Origin: Cupriavidus sp.
GTDB taxonomy: Bacteria; Pseudomonadota; Gammaproteobacteria; Burkholderiales; Burkholderiaceae
Assembly (NCBI GenBank): GCA_019236395.1
Contig: JAFAJB010000061.1
Span: 1 to 38,259, forward strand
DNA length: 38,259 bases
Direction: 5' to 3'
Shown: piece by piece, positions 1 to 9,004 of the stretch
Layout: every line of letters begins with the position of its first letter
Numbering within the stretch: position 1 is the first letter of the stretch
Translations under genes and position numbers: made by a program
Notes under the pieces: model-generated
What the model was told of the DNA's origin: nothing
The model's input: the letters and a program-made list of their open reading frames with translations, nothing else
Databases searched by the model: none

Positions 1-1
1 T

Positions 2-3000
2 GGCCGCTCTGTGGTGGTGGAAGCCTGCGCGGGCAGCGGCAAGACATGGCTGCTGGTGGCGCGTCCGGTCCGGCTGTTGCTGGCCGGCGCGGCGCCACAC
101 GAGATCCTGGCCATCACGTTCACGCGCAAGGCCGCCGAGGAAATGCGCGAGCGCCTGCTTGAAGTGCTGTCGCAACTCGCCAGCGGGTCGGACGATGCGG
201 TGCTTGCTCAGCTTGAAATGCGTGGCCTGTCTCCCGATGCCGCCCGCGCAGCTCTGCCGCACGCGCGCACGTTGCATGCGCAAGTGCTGGCATCGCCGGG
301 CCGGATGGCGATCGACACGTTCCACGGCTGGTTCGGTACGTTGCTGCGTGGCGCACCGCTGTCGTCTGGCATCGTCCCTGGTGCTTCGCTGCGTGAAGAT
401 GCGCTGCGCATGAAGCGGGAGGCGTGGGCGCCGTTCTGGCGCGCGCTGGCGCAACCACAATATGCCGAGCTGCGCGAAGCGTACGAGACGCTGGTCGACG
501 CGATTGGCGATTTTCAGGCTCGCGGGCTGCTCGACCGCATGTTCCACGCGCGCAACGAATGGTTTGCGTTCAAGGAGTCCGGCGATCCTGCGGCAAAGCT
601 CGCCGAAGACCTTGGCGATGACGCCACGAACGATGTCCTGGCAGACGCGCTCTGCGACGACGACTGGCTTGAGGATTGCGCCCAACTGGCGCTGCTGTTG
701 GGGCGTGGCGGCAAGACCGAGCAAGGGCATGCGTCGAAGATCATCGACGCGCTGCGGGCGATTCGCGCCTGGCGCGATGCGGGCGCCGCGCCCGGCGATG
801 CAGCCGTGGAGGCCTTCCAGCTGTTGCGCGCCGCGTTCTTTACCGATGCCGGCAAGCCGCGCTCGCTGCGCCGCACAGCCGCGCTGACGAAGGCTTGCGG
901 CAGCGAGGGCGCGGTGGACGACCTGCTCGCGCACCATGCCGATCATTGCGCGAGGCTCGACGAGATTGCGGCACGCCGCGCCGAAGCCGCGGTGCTCGCG
1001 ATCAACCTGGCGCTGTATCGCCTTGGCGATGCGTTGCTCGATCGCTACCAGCGCCACAAGGGCGATCAGCGTGCGATGGATTTCGCGGACCTGGAATGGC
1101 TCGCCGCCAAACTGATGGCCGACGAGGAAACCGCGACCTATCTGCAGGTGCGCCTGGATGCGCGCTATCGCCATCTGCTGCTCGACGAATTCCAGGACAC
1201 GAACCCGCTGCAATGGCGCATCCTGCAGGGCTGGCTGGCGGGATACCAGGGGCTGGGCGAGAAGCCCACCGTGTTCCTGGTCGGCGACCCCAAGCAGTCC
1301 ATCTACCGATTCCGCCGCGCCGACGCCCGGCTGTTCGATGCCGCGCGCGAGATGCTGCAGGCCGGGTTCGGTGCCACCGTGCTGCGTACCAATCGCACGC
1401 GACGCAACCAGCCGGAGGTGCTCGACTGGGTCAACGCCGTGTTCGACCATGCACGCGCGGAAGGCCGCTATCCGCTCTATGAGACGCAGACGACGGCGCT
1501 GGGCGGTGCGGGCGGCTTGGGTGGCCCAGGTGGCCCGGTGTGGCTGCTGCCGCTCGTCGAGGCGGATGAGGCAGAGGCGGGCGATGAGCCTGAATCCGAT
1601 GGTCATCGCGATACGCTGACCCAGCCTCGTGCCCAGAAGGGCGATTCCCTGCGCTATGAAGAGGGGCGACGCGTGGCGGCATGGTTGCGCTATCTGCGTG
1701 ACCAGGTACCGGTGCGTGAAGGCGAGGGCGCGCGCCCGGCAAGCTGGCGCGACATGCATCTGCTGGTGCGTCGCAAGACCTTCCTGGCCGACTACGAACG
1801 CGCGCTGCGAGAGGCGGGCATTCCCTGCCTGAGCCCGCGCCGCGGCGGTCTGCTGACGACGCTCGAAGCGCTCGATCTCTCGGCGTTGCTGGCGTTCCTG
1901 ATGACCCCGGAGTCCGATCTCGACTTCGCCCATGTACTCAAGAGCCCGATCATCGGGGCAACCGACGATGACCTGGTCCTGCTGGCCGCGATGGAGGGCG
2001 AGGGGGGCTGGTGGGCGCGAATCGACGCGCTCGGGTTGCCTGAGCCGGCTTCCGATTCGTTGCGCACCGGCATCACACGGCTGCGTGCCTGGCTGGCGGC
2101 AGCGCCGCACAAGCCCGTGCACGACCTGATCGACCAGATCTATCACCAGGGCGAGTTGCGCCGGCGCTATGCGGAGGCCGCGCCCGCTGCGATTCGCGAA
2201 CAGGTGCAGGCCAACCTCGATGCGTTCCTGAAGCTGTCGCTCGACCTCGACGGCGGCCGCTATCCCAGCCTGCCGAAGTTCATCGACGAGTTGCAGGAAA
2301 TCCGGCGTGGCGACGAGGACGAAAGCCCCGACGAAGGCGGCATGGGCGAGGCCGTGGAAGACACCGAAGCCGAGTCCGACGATGCGGGAAGCAGTCAGCT
2401 CGATGCGGTACACATCCTGACCGTGCATGCCGCCAAGGGGCTTGAAGCACCATTCGTGATCCTGCTCGATGCCAATCACAGCGATCCTGCCTCCGATCGC
2501 GGCGGTATTCTCGTCGACTGGCCGCCAGCGTCGGCCGTGCCAAGGCATTTCTCGGCCTACGGCAAGCGTAGCGAGCGTGGTCTGGCGCGTGCACCGCTGT
2601 TCGAGGCCGAAGCCACCCTGGCCGAGCGCGAGAACTGGAACCTGCTTTATGTGGCGATGACTCGCGCGCAACAGGCGCTGCTGGTCAGCGGCGTCAAAGG
2701 CCGCGCAAGCAAGGCGGAAAAGGACGATGCCCCGGCAGCGGAGATCGCCGGAAGCTGGTACGTCCGGCTGGCCTCAGCCCGGGTCGGCGAAGAAATCACG
2801 GCCTATCCCGAAGCCGATATTGCTGCGGTGGATGCAGCGGCGCCAGCCAGCGAGCGCGTGCGTTATACCGATTTCCGCCTGCGTTATCGCGACGCGATCG
2901 ATGGCGGCGTGATGGCGCACGATGCGGAGGTCGGCGGGGAGGCAGAGGATGAGGGTGAGGGTGAGGGTGAGGGTGAGGGCATCGTCTTCGACGCCGATGC

Positions 3001-3541
3001 GGCCGCGCATGGCGAACTGCTGCACGCACTGCTCGAACGCGTGACGCGCTATCCCGAGGCCCACGGCGGCTTGCCCGATGTGCAGACGGTCCTGCGCTGG
3101 TTTCCGCTGACCGGTGCTGGCGCCCCGAACGCGCGCGAGCGCTGGCATCAGCAGGCCGAGGCGGCAGTGGAGGATCTGCGCGCAATGCTCGCGGCCCCGG
3201 CGTTGCGGCCGCTGCTGTTTCCGGATGATGCGGTGTCGGCGCGCAATGAGGTCGAGCTCTACGATGGCCGTGGCCGGCTGCTGCGTATCGACCGGCTCGT
3301 GGAGTGGGATGACCGTGTGGTGATCATCGACTACAAGCTCCGGCTGTTGCCGCAGGAGCACGTTGCCTATGGCGCGCAGCTCGCCCGCTACGTGGCGGCC
3401 GTGACGCCGATCTTCCCGGCCAAGCGGGTCGAAGCTGGCGTGGCCACGGCGGCCGGGGAATGGATCGATCTCGATGGCCTGCGCAGCGCGCCGGCGCGGA
3501 CGACGCCTATCGCCACGACGCTGCAGGGGTCATTGTTCTAG
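2..3541 (+). CDS. addA: AddA-like UvrD/Rep helicase with C-terminal PD-(D/E)XK nuclease (5' partial)
   Basis: This is an ATP-dependent helicase-nuclease of the UvrD/AddA family, expected to process double-strand DNA ends for recombination together with an AddB-like partner. The reading frame is open to the left edge (GRSVVVEACAGSGKT), so the true start lies upstream and the GTG at 11 is only a track artefact. In track numbering, Walker A AGSGKT is near residue 9, motif Ia (AITFTRKAAEEM) near 34, Walker B LLLDEFQDTNP near 390, GDPKQSIYRFRRAD near 424, TVHAAKGLEAPFV near 803 and NLLYVAMTRA near 876. A nuclease core, IDRLVEWDDRVVIIDYK, sits near 1092. An acidic EGEGEGEG hinge coded by a hexamer repeat separates helicase and nuclease parts. 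An addB partner would be expected just upstream of the window. The family call is secure; the symbol is less so, because such proteins are often named only UvrD-like. Confidence 0.85.
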   Translation, partial: GRSVVVEACAGSGKTWLLVARPVRLLLAGAAPHEILAITFTRKAAEEMRERLLEVLSQLASGSDDAVLAQLEMRGLSPDAARAALPHARTLHAQVLASPGRMAIDTFHGWFGTLLRGAPLSSGIVPGASLREDALRMKREAWAPFWRALAQPQYAELREAYETLVDAIGDFQARGLLDRMFHARNEWFAFKESGDPAAKLAEDLGDDATNDVLADALCDDDWLEDCAQLALLLGRGGKTEQGHASKIIDALRAIRAWRDAGAAPGDAAVEAFQLLRAAFFTDAGKPRSLRRTAALTKACGSEGAVDDLLAHHADHCARLDEIAARRAEAAVLAINLALYRLGDALLDRYQRHKGDQRAMDFADLEWLAAKLMADEETATYLQVRLDARYRHLLLDEFQDTNPLQWRILQGWLAGYQGLGEKPTVFLVGDPKQSIYRFRRADARLFDAAREMLQAGFGATVLRTNRTRRNQPEVLDWVNAVFDHARAEGRYPLYETQTTALGGAGGLGGPGGPVWLLPLVEADEAEAGDEPESDGHRDTLTQPRAQKGDSLRYEEGRRVAAWLRYLRDQVPVREGEGARPASWRDMHLLVRRKTFLADYERALREAGIPCLSPRRGGLLTTLEALDLSALLAFLMTPESDLDFAHVLKSPIIGATDDDLVLLAAMEGEGGWWARIDALGLPEPASDSLRTGITRLRAWLAAAPHKPVHDLIDQIYHQGELRRRYAEAAPAAIREQVQANLDAFLKLSLDLDGGRYPSLPKFIDELQEIRRGDEDESPDEGGMGEAVEDTEAESDDAGSSQLDAVHILTVHAAKGLEAPFVILLDANHSDPASDRGGILVDWPPASAVPRHFSAYGKRSERGLARAPLFEAEATLAERENWNLLYVAMTRAQQALLVSGVKGRASKAEKDDAPAAEIAGSWYVRLASARVGEEITAYPEADIAAVDAAAPASERVRYTDFRLRYRDAIDGGVMAHDAEVGGEAEDEGEGEGEGEGIVFDADAAAHGELLHALLERVTRYPEAHGGLPDVQTVLRWFPLTGAGAPNARERWHQQAEAAVEDLRAMLAAPALRPLLFPDDAVSARNEVELYDGRGRLLRIDRLVEWDDRVVIIDYKLRLLPQEHVAYGAQLARYVAAVTPIFPAKRVEAGVATAAGEWIDLDGLRSAPARTTPIATTLQGSLF
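2951..2980 (+). repeat. GAGGGT hexamer tandem repeat, 5 copies
   Basis: Four exact GAGGGT units and a fifth ending GAGGGC encode alternating Glu-Gly in the hinge between helicase and nuclease parts of the AddA-like protein. Six-base units keep the frame, so copy-number change would only alter hinge length. Confidence 0.9.
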
Positions 3542-3556
3542 GGCGGGGTGCATGGG

Positions 3557-3584
3557 GTGTGCCTGAATCGAAAATCAGGCGCAC
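3557..3584. terminator. hairpin between addA-like gene and ffs, possible bidirectional terminator
   Basis: Ten-base arms GTGTGCCTGA and TCAGGCGCAC (one G-T pair) flank an 8-base loop, 16 bases after the helicase stop codon. There is no clear T tract on the + side. The two flanking genes converge here, so the hairpin could end either transcript. The position is suggestive; function is inferred. Confidence 0.45.
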
Positions 3585-3663
3585 AATAGGACGCTGCTGA
3601 GCGCATGTCAGGCACGAGCATCAGAAGATCGCAGGGAAATGCAGGGAGATAAAAGAGGAAGGG

Positions 3664-3761
3664 GGACGAGCCTGACCCTCGGCACTGGTGGAAAACGGCT
3701 GTGGCTGCTTCGTTCCCGACCTGACCAGGTTGACCGCGCCGCCATGCGAGGAGGCCCGTCC
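3664..3761 (-). ncRNA. ffs: 4.5S RNA, bacterial small signal recognition particle RNA
   Basis: Read on the minus strand, the sequence carries the diagnostic SRP core GGTCAGGTCGGGAACGAAGC followed by AGCC, closely matching the domain IV Ffh-binding loop of E. coli 4.5S RNA. The ends pair: GGACGGGCCT at the 5' side with AGGCTCGTCC at the 3' side, one G-U pair, giving a 98-nt rod-like RNA of the usual length. It binds Ffh and, with FtsY, targets membrane proteins cotranslationally. A TACAAT -10 box lies seven bases upstream of the proposed 5' end, and a T-rich run (TTCCTCTTTTATC) follows the 3' end. The gene is absent from the ORF track and explains most of the otherwise empty 3542-3923 gap. Ends are accurate to a few bases. 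Confidence 0.93.
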
Positions 3762-3768
3762 GAGCGGC

Positions 3769-3799
3769 ATTGTAACCCATCCTTTGGCGGTGCTTCCAA
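3769..3799 (-). promoter_or_regulatory. promoter of ffs
   Basis: On the minus strand, TACAAT (3774-3769) stands seven bases before the predicted RNA 5' end. TTGGAA (3799-3794) is a weaker -35 candidate with a long 19-base spacer. The -10 is convincing; the -35 is tentative. Confidence 0.6.
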
Positions 3800-3810
3800 T
3801 TTCGTACAAT
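3782..3810 (+). promoter_or_regulatory. candidate promoter of the ribonucleotide reductase gene
   Basis: TACAAT at 3805-3810 is a good -10 box reading toward the reductase, with CTTTGG at 3782-3787 as a poor -35 at 17 bases. It would give a leader of about 105 nt. It overlaps the upstream side of the ffs promoter on the other strand, so the two genes would be divergently transcribed from one short region. No NrdR-type box and no cobalamin riboswitch pattern was recognised. Confidence 0.35.
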
Positions 3811-3923
3811 TGCGAGGGGTTTGGTGGGTTGTTTGATCTGACGCGGGGTTGGCTTCCGCCCGTGCTGGCAGCATGGCGGACGGCTATTTGAAGCCGATAG
3901 CTTCTCATCTGACAGGCTGGGAC

Positions 3924-6413
3924 ATGAACGCAAACGACCAGATCCTCCACGGTGCGCTCGCACCGCAAGACATCTCCATCGAAGTCCTCCAGGAAAAGTA
4001 CGCCAAAGGCGAAGAGCAGAGCATCGACGACGTGCGTCGTCGCGTGGCGCGCGCGTTGGCCGGCGTGGAGGTCGCCGACGAACGCGAAGCGTGGGCCGCG
4101 CGCTTCCTGTGGGCGCTCGAGAGCGGCTTCGTGCCGGCAGGGCGCATCAACTCCGCGGCCGGCACCGGCATCCAGGCCACGCTGATCAACTGCTTTGTCC
4201 AGCCGGTGGGCGATTCGGTCTCCGAGGCACGTGACGGCAAGCCAAGCATCTATACAGCCGTGGCCCAGGCCGCGGAGACGATGCGGCGCGGTGGCGGGGT
4301 TGGCTATGACTTTTCTTCGATCCGGCCGGGCGGGGCGCTGGTGCGCGCCACGCATTCGCGTGCGTCTGGCCCGGTGTCGTTCATGAGGGTATTCGATGCA
4401 TCGTGTGCCACCGTCGAATCGGCCGGCGCGCGGCGCGGTGCGCAAATGGGGGTGCTGCGCTGCGATCACCCCGATATCGAGAGCTTCATCCACGCCAAGG
4501 ATCGCGGCGACCTGACCAACTTCAATATCTCGATCGGTGTCACGGATGCATTCATGCAGGCCGTCGAGGCCGACGGAGAGGTCGAGCTGATCCACGAGGC
4601 GGAGCCCGGCCTGGACATGATTGCCGCTGGCGCCTATCGCCGCGACGATGGCCAGTGGGTCTACCGCCGTGTGCCGGCACGCCGACTGTGGGATCAGGTG
4701 ATGCAGGCCACCTACGACCACGCGGAGCCGGGCATCCTGTTCCTGTCGCGCATCAATGCCGACAACAATCTCTATTACTGCGAGACGATCGAGGCCACCA
4801 ACCCTTGCGCGGAGCAACCGCTGCCATCGTATGGCTGCTGTTGCCTGGGCTCGATCAACCTGACGCGCTTCGTGCGCGAGCCGTTCACCGAACAGGCCAG
4901 CTTCGACTTCGAGGCGTTCGCCGAGGTCGTGCGCGTGTCGACGCGGATGCTCGACAACGTGCTCGATGTCACATACTGGCCGCTGCCCGAGCAGCAGGCG
5001 GAGGCGCAGGCCAAGCGCCGCATCGGCCTGGGCTTCCTCGGCCTCGGTAGTGCGCTGGTGATGCTGGGGCTGCGCTACGACACGGACGCAGCACGCGGGC
5101 TGGCCGGACGCATCTCCGAGACCATGCGCGATCATGCCTATCTTGCGTCAGCCGAGCTGGCCGACGAGAAGGGCCGGTTCCCGCTGTTCGATGCCGATGC
5201 CTACATGAGCGGCGGCTTTGTGAGCCGGCTGCCGGAGCCCGTGCGCGACGCGATCCGCGAGCACGGTCTGCGCAATTCCCATCTGCTTTCCATCGCGCCG
5301 ACCGGCACGATTACGCTGGCGTTTGCCGATAACGCGTCAAACGGCATCGAGCCGGCGTTCTCGTGGACCTACAACCGCCGCAAGCGGATGCCGGACGACA
5401 GTTACCGCATGTTCGAGGTGGCCGACCACGCGTGGCGGCTCTATCGTCATATGGGCGGTGACATGGAGCAACTGCCGAACAGCTTCGTCACGGCGCTGCA
5501 GATGTCCGCGATCGACCATATGCGGATGCTCGAAGCGGTGCAGCCCTATATCGACACGAGCATCAGCAAGACCGTGAATGTGCCGGAGGACTACCCGTAC
5601 GAGGCATTCCGCAATCTCTACCTCGAGGCGTGGAAGGCCGGGCTCAAGGGGCTGGCCACATACCGGCCGAACCAGGTGCTGGGTGCCGTGCTTTCCGTGA
5701 CGCCGGCCACCACCGCGCCGGTGCCCGCGGCCACCAGCGATGACGACCCGCTGACGCGGCCATTCGGCAGCCGGCCACTCGGCGATCTGGAGGGCGTGAC
5801 CTCGAAGGTCGAGTACCTGACCTATGAGGGCCACAAGACTGTCTACCTGACCGTCAACTTCATGCGGGTGTCGGGCACCGTGGGCGGCCAGCAGGTGACC
5901 ATCGAACGGCCAATCGAGTTCTTCATGCCTGCCGGGCAGCGTACTGAAGGGCAGCAGTGGATCACGTCGACGATGCGGCTGTTGTCGATGGTCGCGCGCT
6001 CGGGCGGCCCGATCGCCAAGGCACTGGCCGATATGCGCAACGTGGTGTGGGACAAGGGCACGGTCCGCTACGGCACGCTGGTACGCCAGGACGGCACGGA
6101 GGTGCCGCGCTTCCATGACTCCGAGGTGGCCGCGCTGAGTTTCTCGATCCAGCGGATCCTGATCAAGCGCGGTTTCCTGGACGAGGAGGGTGGCCAGGTG
6201 CCGGTGGCGGCGCTGGCCGCCCGTCTGGCGCGGCGTGACGGCGGCGAGGCGGCCGTCGCGCTGGCTTCCCCCGTGGAGTCGGCGCCCGCCGCCAAGCTGG
6301 CCGCCGGAATCGGCACGGGCAAGCCGTGCCCCGAGTGTGGCGCACACGCCCTGCACAAGGTGGACGGCTGTGCCAAGTGCGCCAACTGCGGATATGTGGG
6401 GGAGTGCGGGTAG
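3924..6413 (+). CDS. nrdJ: adenosylcobalamin-dependent (class II) ribonucleoside-diphosphate reductase
   Basis: Reduces ribonucleotides to deoxyribonucleotides with a B12-derived thiyl radical, so it needs no oxygen and no small subunit. I start at MNANDQ (829 residues); the track start at 3849 adds 25 unlikely residues. Visible features: a first redox Cys in TLINCFVQP near residue 90, the class II active-site motif [12 protein letters not shown] near 293 carrying the Cys-x-Glu radical pair, CCCLGSINL just after, the phosphate-binding loop PTGTITLAF near 465, and a C-terminal zinc ribbon (CPECG...[14 protein letters not shown]) over the last 30 residues. No N-terminal ATP-cone is evident. The gene stands alone between divergent ffs and dnaX and is followed by a palindromic repeat. 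Class assignment is firm; the symbol nrdJ is by family. Confidence 0.92.
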   Translation: MNANDQILHGALAPQDISIEVLQEKYAKGEEQSIDDVRRRVARALAGVEVADEREAWAARFLWALESGFVPAGRINSAAGTGIQATLINCFVQPVGDSVSEARDGKPSIYTAVAQAAETMRRGGGVGYDFSSIRPGGALVRATHSRASGPVSFMRVFDASCATVESAGARRGAQMGVLRCDHPDIESFIHAKDRGDLTNFNISIGVTDAFMQAVEADGEVELIHEAEPGLDMIAAGAYRRDDGQWVYRRVPARRLWDQVMQATYDHAEPGILFLSRINADNNLYYCETIEATNPCAEQPLPSYGCCCLGSINLTRFVREPFTEQASFDFEAFAEVVRVSTRMLDNVLDVTYWPLPEQQAEAQAKRRIGLGFLGLGSALVMLGLRYDTDAARGLAGRISETMRDHAYLASAELADEKGRFPLFDADAYMSGGFVSRLPEPVRDAIREHGLRNSHLLSIAPTGTITLAFADNASNGIEPAFSWTYNRRKRMPDDSYRMFEVADHAWRLYRHMGGDMEQLPNSFVTALQMSAIDHMRMLEAVQPYIDTSISKTVNVPEDYPYEAFRNLYLEAWKAGLKGLATYRPNQVLGAVLSVTPATTAPVPAATSDDDPLTRPFGSRPLGDLEGVTSKVEYLTYEGHKTVYLTVNFMRVSGTVGGQQVTIERPIEFFMPAGQRTEGQQWITSTMRLLSMVARSGGPIAKALADMRNVVWDKGTVRYGTLVRQDGTEVPRFHDSEVAALSFSIQRILIKRGFLDEEGGQVPVAALAARLARRDGGEAAVALASPVESAPAAKLAAGIGTGKPCPECGAHALHKVDGCAKCANCGYVGECG

Positions 6414-6452
6414 CCGGGTGGCGCGGTAGCGCTTGGGGAACTGGCGTTTTCC

Positions 6453-6491
6453 CCCCTCCCCCGCATGCGGGAGAGGGGGCGGGGGAGAGGG
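6453..6491. repeat. half copy of the paired-palindrome (REP/BIME-like) repeat
   Basis: CCCCTCCCCCGC and GCGGGAGAGGGG form a 12-base imperfect stem with an AT loop, followed by GGGGAGAGGG. This matches the first stem and spacer start of the 121-bp repeats at 13412 and 17542, but the core and second stem are missing. It begins 39 bases after the reductase stop and may also act as a 3'-end hairpin. Confidence 0.8.
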
Positions 6492-6549
6492 CCGGCGTTT
6501 GTTGCGCGAAGACCCATCATCCAACCCCGATCCCGGGTCCGCCTTTTGC

Positions 6550-6555
6550 TACAAT
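6550..6555 (+). promoter_or_regulatory. -10 box of dnaX, near-leaderless
   Basis: TACAAT is followed by CGCCGCC and then the dnaX ATG, so transcription would begin at or about the start codon. No Shine-Dalgarno sequence is visible. No good -35 was found. Confidence 0.6.
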
Positions 6556-6562
6556 CGCCGCC

Positions 6563-8926
6563 ATGAGTTATCAAGTTCTAGCGCGCAAATGGCGCCCCAG
6601 GGATTTCACCACGCTGGTCGGCCAGGAGCACGTGGTCCGCGCGCTCACGCACGCGCTGGAACAGCAACGGCTGCATCACGCCTACCTGTTCACCGGCACG
6701 CGTGGTGTCGGCAAGACCACGCTATCCCGGATTCTGGCCAAGGCCCTCAATTGCACCGGCCCTGACGGCAGCGGCGGCATCACCGCCCAGCCGTGCGGCC
6801 AGTGCAAGGCCTGCCTGGAGATCGACAGCGGGCGGTTCGTCGACTACATCGAGATGGACGCGGCGTCGAACCGTGGCGTCGACGAGATGGCGCAACTGCT
6901 CGACAAGGCTGTCTACGCCCCGACGGTCGGCCGCTTCAAGGTCTACATGATCGACGAAGTGCACATGCTGACCAACCACGCCTTCAACGCGATGCTGAAG
7001 ACGCTGGAAGAGCCGCCCGGGCACGTCAAGTTCATCCTGGCCACGACCGATCCGCAGAAGATCCCGGTCACCGTGCTGTCACGCTGCCTGCAGTTCAATC
7101 TGAAGCAGATGCCGCCGGGCCATATCGTCTCCCATCTCGACCATATCCTGGGCCAGGAAGGCATCAGCCATGACGGCAGCGCGCTGCGTCTGCTGGCGCA
7201 GGCTGCCCATGGGTCGATGCGCGACGCGCTGTCGCTGACCGACCAGGCCATCGCCTATAGCGCCGGACAGGTTTCGGAAGACGCTGTGCGCGGCATGCTC
7301 GGCGCGATCGACCAGAGCTACCTGGTGCAGTTGCTCGACGCGCTGGCCGCCGAAGATGGCGCCACGATGCTCGGCATCGCCGATTCGATGGCTGACCGCA
7401 GCCTGTCGTTCGCCGGCGCGCTGCAGGATCTTGGCTCGCTGCTGCACAAGGTTGCGCTGGCGCAGGCTGTGCCGGCGTCGGTGCAGGAGGAATGGCCCGA
7501 AGCCGAGGATGTACGCCGGCTGGCGGGGCTGTTCGACGCGCAGGAAATCCAGCTTTTCTATCAGATTGCCAATCTCGGTCGCAGCGAGCTTGCGCTGGCC
7601 CCGGACGAGTACGCCGGCTTTACGATGACGCTGCTGCGCATGCTGGCATTCCGCCCGTCTGCGGCACCGGCCACGCCGGTAGGTGGGCAGGGTGGTGGCG
7701 GTCAGCAGGTGGCGCGTCCGCGCCCGGCTGGCACGAGCGCCGCCGCGCCGGCTCCCCGTGTCATGGCTTCCGCGGCGGCTGTGCCGGCTGCGCCGGCGCC
7801 TGCCGCGGTGGCTCCTGCGCCTGTGGCGCCGGCCGCCACGGCGGTCCCGGCTACCCCGATCGCCCCGGCTGCAACCGCTGCAACCGCTGCAACCGCTGCT
7901 CCGGCTACTCCGGCTACTCCGGCCGTTCAAGCCGTCCCGGGTGAAGCCGCCGCCCCGGTCCCGGTTGCGGGCGATGCGTCGATGTCGCCTGCCCGAGCCG
8001 CGCTGGCTGCTGCGCGACAGGCTTCTGCAGGGCGCGGGGGCGCGCGTGCGATACCGGCTTCGCCGACCGCAGGCGCCACCGCCGCGGCCGCCAGTCCGCG
8101 TCCGGCCGCTCAGCCGTTGCGTCCGCCTTCCGCCTCGCGACCTGCCACGACCGTCGCGCCAGCACCCGCACCGGCCGAGCCTGTGCGGGCTGCCGCCGAA
8201 CGTGCGGCTCCAGCCGCCAAACCGGCTCCGCAAGCCGAGACCAAATCGGTACCGCCCTGGGAAGGCGCTGGCGGTGGTGATGTTCCGCCATGGGAGGAAT
8301 TGCCGCCCGACCTGCCCGTGATCGGCCCATTTGACAGCGATCCCGGCTACGACCCGAACTTCGGCGGATTCGACAACGGTTTCGAGTCCGAAGGTTTTGA
8401 TCGTGCCCCACGAGCAGCGCGCAAGGCCGCATCGGCGCCGCCGCCCGCGCAGGCCCGCAAGCCTGATCCGGAACCGGAAGCGTCCGTGCCGCTGGCACCT
8501 GCCGTGCCGCCGGTCGCGCCCCGTGCATCCGACGATGGCACGCCGCCCGTTTTTACCGATGACTGGCCGACGCTCGCCGCCAGCCTGCCGCTCAAGGGCC
8601 TGGCGCAGCAACTCGCCCTTCAAAGCGAACTGCACCGCGTGGTCGGACGCACATTGCAACTGCGTGTGCCGGTTGCCGCCATTGCCGAAGCCAACGTTGC
8701 GGAGCGCCTGCAGGCCGCCCTCAACGAGCACTTCGGCGTCGATGTGCGTGTCCAGTGCGAGATCGGCGGCGTCACCCATACCGCTGCTGCCGTTGACGCA
8801 GCCGCGCGTGCCGAGCGCCAGCGCGAGGCCGAAGCCGATATCGACCGCGACCCGTTCGTACAGGGTCTGTTACGCGAATTTGGTGGGCAGATCCTGCCTG
8901 GTTCGATCCAACCGCGCGCAGCCTGA
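6563..8926 (+). CDS. dnaX: DNA polymerase III subunits gamma/tau
   Basis: This is the clamp-loader ATPase that assembles the polymerase III holoenzyme. The ATG at 6563 (MSYQVLARKWRPRDF) is the family-typical start; the longer track ORF begins inside nrdJ. The 787 residues show Walker A GTRGVGKTT near 44, a zinc module CTGPDG...CGQCKACLEID at about 64-85, Walker B IDEVHML near 130 and the sensor/arginine-finger segment TTDPQKIPVTVLSRC. A long Ala/Pro-rich linker runs from about 370 to 660, with short tandem repeats. The C-terminal tau part follows (SLPLKGLAQQLALQSEL), predicted to contact the alpha subunit and DnaB. I see no A6G slippery run of the E. coli type, so a separate gamma form is not supported by sequence. 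It heads the conserved dnaX-ybaB-recR group. Confidence 0.97.
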   Translation: MSYQVLARKWRPRDFTTLVGQEHVVRALTHALEQQRLHHAYLFTGTRGVGKTTLSRILAKALNCTGPDGSGGITAQPCGQCKACLEIDSGRFVDYIEMDAASNRGVDEMAQLLDKAVYAPTVGRFKVYMIDEVHMLTNHAFNAMLKTLEEPPGHVKFILATTDPQKIPVTVLSRCLQFNLKQMPPGHIVSHLDHILGQEGISHDGSALRLLAQAAHGSMRDALSLTDQAIAYSAGQVSEDAVRGMLGAIDQSYLVQLLDALAAEDGATMLGIADSMADRSLSFAGALQDLGSLLHKVALAQAVPASVQEEWPEAEDVRRLAGLFDAQEIQLFYQIANLGRSELALAPDEYAGFTMTLLRMLAFRPSAAPATPVGGQGGGGQQVARPRPAGTSAAAPAPRVMASAAAVPAAPAPAAVAPAPVAPAATAVPATPIAPAATAATAATAAPATPATPAVQAVPGEAAAPVPVAGDASMSPARAALAAARQASAGRGGARAIPASPTAGATAAAASPRPAAQPLRPPSASRPATTVAPAPAPAEPVRAAAERAAPAAKPAPQAETKSVPPWEGAGGGDVPPWEELPPDLPVIGPFDSDPGYDPNFGGFDNGFESEGFDRAPRAARKAASAPPPAQARKPDPEPEASVPLAPAVPPVAPRASDDGTPPVFTDDWPTLAASLPLKGLAQQLALQSELHRVVGRTLQLRVPVAAIAEANVAERLQAALNEHFGVDVRVQCEIGGVTHTAAAVDAAARAERQREAEADIDRDPFVQGLLREFGGQILPGSIQPRAA
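7871..7918 (+). repeat. 9-bp tandem repeats in the dnaX linker
   Basis: Three copies of GCAACCGCT and then two of CCGGCTACT encode Ala-Thr-Ala and Pro-Ala-Thr units within the low-complexity linker. All units are multiples of three, so length change would not shift the frame. Confidence 0.85.
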
Positions 8927-9004
8927 ACTCACATTTCCAGTGGCGGCTGCCCGGATTCAGGCGCCGCCCGCCCCCATCCACACGTATTTCCAAGGAGTGA
9001 TTCC

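Noticed and set aside
3762-3923. Cobalamin riboswitch before the B12-dependent reductase
   Set aside because: I looked for the B12-box region and stems and did not recognise them; the leader is only about 105 bases if the candidate promoter is right.
3621-5135. 504-aa minus-strand ORF over ffs and nrdJ
   Set aside because: It is antisense to a clear reductase and to the SRP RNA, and its translation is Arg/His/Ala-rich with no domain. GC-rich third positions create such shadows.
7079-8779. 566-aa minus-strand ORF over dnaX
   Set aside because: Very Arg/Gly-rich low-complexity shadow of the dnaX Ala/Pro linker, with no start signals.
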